Shown: positions 59,091 through 64,000 of the stretch, one piece after another | Position numbering within the stretch: the first letter of the stretch is position 1 | Layout: every line of letters starts with the position of its first letter | From: G963708325 sp963708325 | GTDB lineage: Bacteria; Actinomycetota; Thermoleophilia; Solirubrobacterales; 70-9 | Length of the DNA: 64,000 nt | Assembly (NCBI GenBank): GCA_963708325.1 | Contig: OY970203.1 | Coordinates: 2,294,001 to 2,358,000 of the forward strand | Reading direction: 5' to 3' | Translations under genes and position numbers: made by a program | Notes under the pieces: model-generated | Told to the model about the DNA's origin: nothing | Seen by the model: only the letters and a program-made list of their open reading frames with translations | Database searches by the model: none

Positions 59091-60160
59091 GACCGAGAGC
59101 AGGGATCCTCGTCATCGCAGGGCTGGGCGCTGCCTTGGCCTTGGCCGGCATCGGCTCTGCAGGCGCCACCGAGAAGCTGAATAGCTTCGCCGGCTCGTGC
59201 TCGGTGCAGGGCGAAGTGACGTTCAATCCTCCGGTGACAAACACCGAGCAACCTTTGGCGGTTGACTACCAGGCCAGCGGAACCTGCAGCGGGACGCTCG
59301 ACGGTCAAAACGTTTCGGATGCGGCCGTCAAGCTGCACCACTCCGGCCACAGCCAAGGCTCGTGCCTTGGCGCCAGGACCACTGCCCCGGGCCATGGCAC
59401 GATCACCTTCCCGGATGGCACGGTGATTCCTTACACCTTCGAGTTCCAGGCCACCGGAACTGAGGTTGATTTCACCCTCTCCGGTCAGCGCGCCGGCACC
59501 GGCAAGGGGCACGGGACGTTCTTGAACTCGCGCACCCCTCCTGACGCGGCACTCAACTGCAGTGGCCGAGGGGATGCCACCTTGCCGATGGATATGTCAC
59601 TGACAACCGACGGCCCGTTCGTGAGTGGTGCAGGCGGCGGCAAGGGCCACAAACAGCGCAAGCGCAAGCACAGGCACCACAAGCACAAGCATCCTGCGAA
59701 ACGCGCCGTCCAGACCTTCCAAGGCTCATGCGATTTTGCCGGCACCGTCCACTTTGACCCGGCCCTCACGCTTCTTGCGCAGCCGACGACAGTCACCGCC
59801 GAAGCACCCGGACAGTGCTCGGGGACGCTGTCCTCCAATGGGGCCGCCTGGCAGCTCAACCAGGCCCGAGCTCTTTACTGGGCTCGGTCCACGGGTCGGC
59901 AGTCTTGTGGCTCGAATCCCGGCAGCACGGGCGGGGGATATCTGCTGATTGCCGACTCGAGGATCGACTTCGCAATGGTCGAAACGCGCATCGGTCCCAA
60001 CGGCCATCTGGAGCTAAGCGGCGCCGGCGGCGGATCCATGGCTGCCAGTCTTTCGGCGAGCGGCGATCCGTTAGCGACCGTTGCCTCCTGCGCTCAGAGT
60101 GGCGTCGCCGAGAGCCCGCTGACGATTTCGGCTGAGAGCGAATCAGGGATTTCGGGCTGA
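59087..60160 (+). CDS. Secreted two-repeat protein with His/Lys-rich linker
   Basis: A 357-residue exported protein: signal (ILVIAGLGAALALAGIGSAGA), then two homologous domains, each starting with FxGSC (FAGSCSVQGEVTFNPP and FQGSCDFAGTVHFDPA) and containing CSGTL. A linker of about 25 residues between them is packed with Lys, Arg and His (HKQRKRKHRHHKHKHPAKR), which may bind metal or anionic polymer. ATG overlaps the preceding stop (ATGA) with AAGGA upstream. Family not recognised. Confidence 0.65.
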   Translation: MRPRAGILVIAGLGAALALAGIGSAGATEKLNSFAGSCSVQGEVTFNPPVTNTEQPLAVDYQASGTCSGTLDGQNVSDAAVKLHHSGHSQGSCLGARTTAPGHGTITFPDGTVIPYTFEFQATGTEVDFTLSGQRAGTGKGHGTFLNSRTPPDAALNCSGRGDATLPMDMSLTTDGPFVSGAGGGKGHKQRKRKHRHHKHKHPAKRAVQTFQGSCDFAGTVHFDPALTLLAQPTTVTAEAPGQCSGTLSSNGAAWQLNQARALYWARSTGRQSCGSNPGSTGGGYLLIADSRIDFAMVETRIGPNGHLELSGAGGGSMAASLSASGDPLATVASCAQSGVAESPLTISAESESGISG

Positions 60161-61716
60161 TGCGCGTACTTCGGCTGATCGCTCTGGCCTCGGTGCTCTT
60201 CGCCGTTCCGTCGTCGGCCCAGGCCGAGGGGAGCGTTCAGCTGCCGGTGACCTTCCAGGTCCAAAACACCAACACCTCCCATTTCCCTTGCTCCGCTGAC
60301 GGCGCCGCGTACACCGTTCACGGACACCTGATCGGCCCACGAGCTGGGATGTATGGCCCGGGGCCGCGGGAAGTGACCTTCTATCTGCAGGGCTTTGACT
60401 CAGCTGAGTGGAACTGGCGCTTTCAAGCAGTGCCGGGCTACGACTACGGCGCTGAGCTGGCCCGGCTGGGCCACGTCTCGCTAACCATCGATCAAGTCGG
60501 CTACGGCAAAAGCGGCTTTCCCCCAGGCGCTTCGACTTGTTTTGGCTCCCAAGCCGACATCGCACATCAGATCATCGGTCAGCTGCGCTCGGGCAGCTAC
60601 AGCGCCGACGGGGCCCAGCCGCCGACGTTCGCAGATGTTGTTCTCGCCGGACATGACATCGGCGGCGATATGGCCCAGATCGAGGCCTATTCCTATGGCG
60701 ATGTCGATGGCCTGATGCTCTTTACCTGGCAGGACCAGGGCTTCACGCCGTACATCATCTTGACCTCGGAAAACGCTGGCATGCGTTGCGATGCCGGCGG
60801 CGAAGAGGCCTATCCCGGGGGTCCGGGTTTCTACGTCTATTTCCCCAAGCTCGAGGACTGGCCGCTGCTCATGGCCCACTCCGACCCGGCGGTGATGCAG
60901 GCGGCGGTCCGTCTTCGTGACCGAAACCCATGCGGCTTCGTCCTCTCCGCTACCGAATCGGCGCTCATCAATGGCGCCATTGCCGCTCAGGGGGCCGGCG
61001 GCGACGGCGACATCACGGTCCCGGTAGCCCTGGCTCTCGGCGCCGACGACCCGGTCTTCACCCATGACGGGTTCGCTCAGCAGGCACAGCACTACACCTC
61101 TAGCCCCGACGTGACCAGCTTTCTGATGGCCAACACCGCGCACTTCGAAATGCTCGACCGCAATGCGCCGCACTTTCGAGCCATAACCTCTGAGTGGCTG
61201 ACGACTCGCGGCTTCGTCAGCAAAGGCGTGTGCCCGACCGAGAGCGATGCTCTTCTGCCGGCTGACGCCAAGGAGCTTGGGCGGGCCAGGTCCTTGGCGG
61301 CACCATCATTGCCGGCTCAGGCTGGCATTGGCCTGGCCGGGCTCGGACCCATCGGGCTCGGTGCGAGCAGCGATCAGCTTGCCTCGGAGTTTCGCTGGGT
61401 TAGCCAAGAAGCTGGGACGACACGCTTTTGCACTGCCGGCGCGCCGCGTGTCTCTGTTGTCAGCTCCCATGGACAGGTGGCGCTGATTGCCTCTCGCGCA
61501 GCCGGGCACCACGCCGGCGGGCTGCGACCGGGAGGCCACGTCCCACGCCGGGCGTTTGGGCTTCCACATCTGGCCAAGCACGTTGTTGTTGCAAGGCACG
61601 TTGGCCGGCGCCGGCTGCTGATCGGCTTCTCCGGGCTGCGCATCCGTTTCCTGGCGGCCGCCACCGGAACAGCGCATGCCGTGCGCCGCAACTTGCGCCG
61701 CGCACATTTGCGCTAG
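60160..61716 (+). CDS. Secreted alpha/beta hydrolase, epoxide-hydrolase-like nucleophile
   Basis: A 518-residue exported hydrolase with signal peptide (LIALASVLFAVPSSAQA). The nucleophile elbow is VVLAGHDIGGDMAQIE (GHDxGG) near residue 168, so the nucleophile is Asp as in epoxide hydrolases and haloalkane dehalogenases, or possibly a diverged elbow. GADDPVFTHDGF and NTAHFEML supply acid and His candidates. The last 110 residues are basic and glycine-rich. ATG shares one base with the preceding stop. Confidence 0.75.
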   Translation: MRVLRLIALASVLFAVPSSAQAEGSVQLPVTFQVQNTNTSHFPCSADGAAYTVHGHLIGPRAGMYGPGPREVTFYLQGFDSAEWNWRFQAVPGYDYGAELARLGHVSLTIDQVGYGKSGFPPGASTCFGSQADIAHQIIGQLRSGSYSADGAQPPTFADVVLAGHDIGGDMAQIEAYSYGDVDGLMLFTWQDQGFTPYIILTSENAGMRCDAGGEEAYPGGPGFYVYFPKLEDWPLLMAHSDPAVMQAAVRLRDRNPCGFVLSATESALINGAIAAQGAGGDGDITVPVALALGADDPVFTHDGFAQQAQHYTSSPDVTSFLMANTAHFEMLDRNAPHFRAITSEWLTTRGFVSKGVCPTESDALLPADAKELGRARSLAAPSLPAQAGIGLAGLGPIGLGASSDQLASEFRWVSQEAGTTRFCTAGAPRVSVVSSHGQVALIASRAAGHHAGGLRPGGHVPRRAFGLPHLAKHVVVARHVGRRRLLIGFSGLRIRFLAAATGTAHAVRRNLRRAHLR

Positions 61717-61771
61717 TGCTGGCGGAGCATAAAACAGGCATAAAGTGGAAGCAACCGACCCCCGATCTTCC

Positions 61772-62368
61772 TCAGCGCCGGACCCGGTAGTGGACGTGGG
61801 TGACGCCGTCCTCCCCCTCGAGGACCCTGGTGCGCTCGAGCTCGATCTGCTCGGCGGCGAGGCCCTCGAAGAGGCGGCGCCCCTGGCCGAATAGCACCGG
61901 GATGACATGGAGCTCGATCTCGTCGAGCACGCATGCGGAAAGTGCGAGCTGCGCGGTTCCGGCACCGTGGACCAGCACGTTCCTTTCGCCGGCAGCCTCC
62001 TTGGCCTTGGTCATCGCACTCGCGACGTCGTCCACGTAGGTGACCAGCGGCCACTGGCCCAGCTCGTCGGGGTGGCGGGTGAGGATGAAGATCGGGACGC
62101 CGTCGTGGTGGTCGCCGCCCCAGCCGCCCGCGGGCTCGAAGGTTCCCCTGCCCGCGACGACCGCGCCGGTTGACATCGCTTCGTCGAAGACCTTGCCGTT
62201 GACGCCGCTCAGACGGCGTAGGGCCTCCAGGTCGTCGGCGCCGCCGCCCCGCAATGCCCACTCGTGCAGGCGTTCCCCGCCGTCACCGAGGCCGTTGTCC
62301 AATCTCTCGTTGGGCCCGGCGATGAACCCGTCGAGGGAGATGGACATGTAGAGAACGGCTGCGGACAT
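61772..62368 (-). CDS. Dihydrofolate-reductase-like (RibD C-terminal family) protein
   Basis: A 198-residue protein starting VLYMSISLDGFIAGPNERLD, the typical start of the RibD_C/DHFR-like reductase family, with RGTFEPAGGWGGDH, TRHPDELGQWPLVTYV and HGAGTAQLALSACVLDEIEL as further landmarks. It probably reduces a pterin- or pyrimidine-like compound with NADPH. Substrate unknown. Confidence 0.87.
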   Translation of the reverse strand: MSAAVLYMSISLDGFIAGPNERLDNGLGDGGERLHEWALRGGGADDLEALRRLSGVNGKVFDEAMSTGAVVAGRGTFEPAGGWGGDHHDGVPIFILTRHPDELGQWPLVTYVDDVASAMTKAKEAAGERNVLVHGAGTAQLALSACVLDEIELHVIPVLFGQGRRLFEGLAAEQIELERTRVLEGEDGVTHVHYRVRR

Positions 62369-62389
62369 GGCGTTTCCTTTCGTGAGCGG

Positions 62390-62797
62390 CTATTTCACCG
62401 GTGCCGCGCCGTACTCCTCGTCGGTGACGTGGTCGCCCCAGGTCGCGTTGTTTCCCTCGTCGTCGACCTCGAGCATCGCGAGGTGGGTCATGAAGCGGTC
62501 CGGGACGGCGCCGTGCCAGTGGTCCTCGCCCGGCTCGAAGAAGACGCGGTCGCCCGGGCGGATCACCTCTACGGGGCCGTCGCGATGCTGGCAGAGGCCG
62601 ATGCCCTCGGTGACGTAGATGGTCTGGCCGTTGGGGTGGGTGTGCCACGCGGTCCTCGCGCCCGGTGTGAAGTGGACGCTGATCGCGTTCAGCCGCGACG
62701 GCCCCGAGGGCGCCGCGACCGGGTCGAGGTAGACCGCCCCGGTGAACCACTCGCTCGGTCCGGGCATGGTTTGGTTCGAATTCCTGGTGATCTCCAT
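62390..62797 (-). CDS. Cupin-domain protein
   Basis: A 135-residue protein. Start ATG at 62797 (MEITRNSNQT), with GGAGAA upstream. The cupin core shows WHTHPNGQTIYVTEGIGLCQ (motif 1, two His) and FFEPGEDHWHGAVPDRFM (motif 2). It is close to carboxymuconolactone-decarboxylase-associated cupins that follow such enzymes, though no partner gene is next to it. It runs in the same direction as the DHFR-like gene downstream of it. Confidence 0.82.
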   Translation of the reverse strand: MEITRNSNQTMPGPSEWFTGAVYLDPVAAPSGPSRLNAISVHFTPGARTAWHTHPNGQTIYVTEGIGLCQHRDGPVEVIRPGDRVFFEPGEDHWHGAVPDRFMTHLAMLEVDDEGNNATWGDHVTDEEYGAAPVK

Positions 62798-62838
62798 GTC
62801 GTTCTCCGTGGTCGTATTGCGGAAACGGGCGCCGAGCA

Positions 62839-62950
62839 TCAGATCTCCAGCCGCGCCTCCTCGAGGTCGAGCTCGCGCATGATCCGATTCATCGCCTCGT
62901 TGTTGAGAGATCCCCGTCGCTTCGCATCCGCAAAAGTCACGCGGGTCACA
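62839..62950 (-). pseudogene. 3' relic of a Na+/H+ antiporter gene
   Basis: One frame on the minus strand reads FADAKRRGSLNNEAMNRIMR and ends RELDLEEARLEI, the conserved cytoplasmic C-terminus of CPA1-type Na+/H+ antiporters. No upstream transporter sequence is present before the next gene, so only the last 30 or so codons survive. Confidence 0.6.
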
Positions 62951-63002
62951 CTTCACGGGTTGCGACCTTCGGCGGCCTCCGCGTCACCTTAGGATTGCCG
63001 CC

Positions 63003-63404
63003 GTGCCGTTCACGCTCAGGAACCTCCAGGAGGACCTGGAGGACCTCGGGTCCAGGTTCGACGGCGCGCCGGACCTGGAGTTCCGCTTGGCGACCGCGGC
63101 GCTCGAGCTCGAGCAATCGGGCCTGAGCTACCAGCGCATTCCGCCGGGCTATCGCTTTCCGTACGGCCACACGCACAAGAAACAGGAGGAGGTGTACGTG
63201 GTCGTGCGCGGGAGCGGGCGGATGAAGCTCGACGACGAGGTCGTCGAGCTCAAGCAGTGGGATGCGGTGCGGGTCCCGCCCGGTACGTGGCGAGGCTACG
63301 AGGCCGGGCCGAAGGGCCTCGAGATGATCGTCATCGGCGCGCCCAATCTCGGCGAGGCTCCGCGCGAGGACGTCGAGGGCCAACGCGACTGGTGGGCTGA
63401 CTAG
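63003..63404 (+). CDS. Cupin-domain protein
   Basis: A 133-residue single cupin. GHTHKKQEEVYVVVRGSGRM is motif 1 (two His and a Glu) and VRVPPGTWRGYEAGPKGLEM motif 2. A GTG at 63003 is used. No partner identified. It lies between the divergent antiporter relic and the aldo/keto reductase gene. Confidence 0.8.
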   Translation: MPFTLRNLQEDLEDLGSRFDGAPDLEFRLATAALELEQSGLSYQRIPPGYRFPYGHTHKKQEEVYVVVRGSGRMKLDDEVVELKQWDAVRVPPGTWRGYEAGPKGLEMIVIGAPNLGEAPREDVEGQRDWWAD

Positions 63405-63498
63405 CGCCGGTTGGCTGCCCTGAGAGGGTGACCTCGCCCGTGCGGGACCTTGCGGTTGGTTGCTTGGCGCTGAAAGCGGGCAGGCCTAACGTTGAGGC

Positions 63499-64000
63499 AT
63501 GAGCGAAACGCCCGCTGCACACGCGACCATTCCTCGAACTCGCCTCAACAACGGGGTCGAAATGCCGGTGCTCGGATTCGGCGTCTACCAGATTCCTGCC
63601 GAGGACACGGAGCAGGCCGTGACGGAAGCGTTGGCCACCGGCTACCGCCTCCTCGACACCGCAGCGGCCTACCAGAACGAGGAAGCCGTCGGCCGGGCCA
63701 TCGCCAACGGCGGTATCGCGCGCGAAGAGCTTTTCGTCACCACCAAGCTCTGGATTCAGGATCCCGGCGAGGAGAACGCCAAGCGCGCTTTTGCCGCATC
63801 CCTCGAGCGGCTCGGATTGGACTACGTGGACCTTTACCTCATCCACCAACCACTCGGCGACTACTACAGCTTCTGGCGAGCGATGCAGGGTCTCAACCGC
63901 GAAGGCCTGGCGAAGGCCATCGGCGTGTCGAACTTCTATCCCGACCGACTCGTTGACCTGATCGAGCACAACGAGGTCACACCGGCCGTCAATCAGGTTG
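63499..64000 (+). CDS. Aldo/keto reductase, 3'-truncated by window end
   Basis: The visible 167 codons encode an AKR (TIM-barrel, NADPH): VLGFGVYQIPAEDTEQAV, then LLDTAAAYQNEEAVGRAI (catalytic Asp and Tyr), TTKLWIQD (Lys) and LYLIHQPLGD (His). GVSNFYPDRLVDLI is the family signature near 143. The frame is open to the last base. Probably a 2,5-diketogluconate-reductase-like member. Confidence 0.9.
   Translation, partial: MSETPAAHATIPRTRLNNGVEMPVLGFGVYQIPAEDTEQAVTEALATGYRLLDTAAAYQNEEAVGRAIANGGIAREELFVTTKLWIQDPGEENAKRAFAASLERLGLDYVDLYLIHQPLGDYYSFWRAMQGLNREGLAKAIGVSNFYPDRLVDLIEHNEVTPAVNQV

Noticed and set aside
1..64000. CRISPR arrays, insertion sequences, integrases, rRNA genes
   Set aside because: Looked for regularly spaced repeats with unique spacers, transposase motifs and rRNA sequence; found none. 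The only regular array is the 23-bp repeat at 14.66 kb, which has no spacers.

Overview
The window is a high-GC chromosomal segment from an actinobacterium. The gene content (split cytochrome-oxidase-type operon with heme A synthesis genes, F420-type luciferase-like oxidoreductase, PduO-type adenosyltransferase, several Tat/Sec-exported beta-propellers and lipoproteins, frequent GTG/TTG starts) fits the class Thermoleophilia (Solirubrobacterales-like). This placement is inference from gene style, not from a marker gene.

Layout. 1-8 kb: a terminal-oxidase-like locus: subunit III and a diheme cytochrome c lipoprotein, then a tightly packed minus-strand operon in the order subunit II, subunit I, ctaA, ctaB and two small membrane proteins. 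8-13.3 kb: an SCP2/R2lox-like fusion, a PAP2-type membrane enzyme, a flippase-like membrane protein and thioredoxin reductase. 13.3-22 kb: an accessory stretch that looks less GC-rich, with a DUF4143 ATPase behind a four-copy 23-bp repeat, exported beta-propeller proteins, lipoproteins, a duplicated six-cysteine membrane-anchored family and several gene relics. 22-32.7 kb: a metallo-beta-lactamase-fold protein, a Delta-60 propeller, and a fatty-acid/acyl-CoA degradation group (acyl-CoA dehydrogenase, enoyl-CoA hydratase, cupin, 3-hydroxyacyl-CoA dehydrogenase; thiolase nearby). 32.7-41.6 kb: housekeeping genes (rhodanese, Nudix, flavin disulfide reductase, OsmC, PduO, DUF1015, tRNA-Pro) with two frameshifted genes. 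41.9-53.4 kb: small membrane proteins, csp with its small partner, exported hydrolases, a GT-C glycosyltransferase, a ceramidase-like enzyme and tRNA-Arg. 53.4-64 kb: an F420-type oxidoreductase, a channel-like protein, a DUF1326/DUF2182 pair, tRNA-His, a TetR regulator divergent from a primase-like gene leading two exported proteins, and small enzymes.

The most striking observation is the oxidase locus. Subunit I keeps the overall family sequence, including the first heme-a histidine, but the three CuB histidines, the heme a3 histidine, the second heme-a histidine, the cross-linked tyrosine and the D- and K-channel residues are all replaced. Subunit II has lost both CuA cysteines, the CuA glutamate and one CuA histidine. 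Both frames are open, and the genes sit in an otherwise intact operon with heme A synthase and heme O synthase. This looks like a retained, ligand-stripped heme-copper-oxidase paralogue of unknown function.

Other notable items are the 23-bp repeat operator of the ATPase gene, an SCP2-R2lox fusion that retains the Val/Tyr cross-link pair, a degenerate DnaG-like protein with a coupled 29-residue leader ORF, and a hairpin-rich non-coding element at 43.7-43.9 kb.
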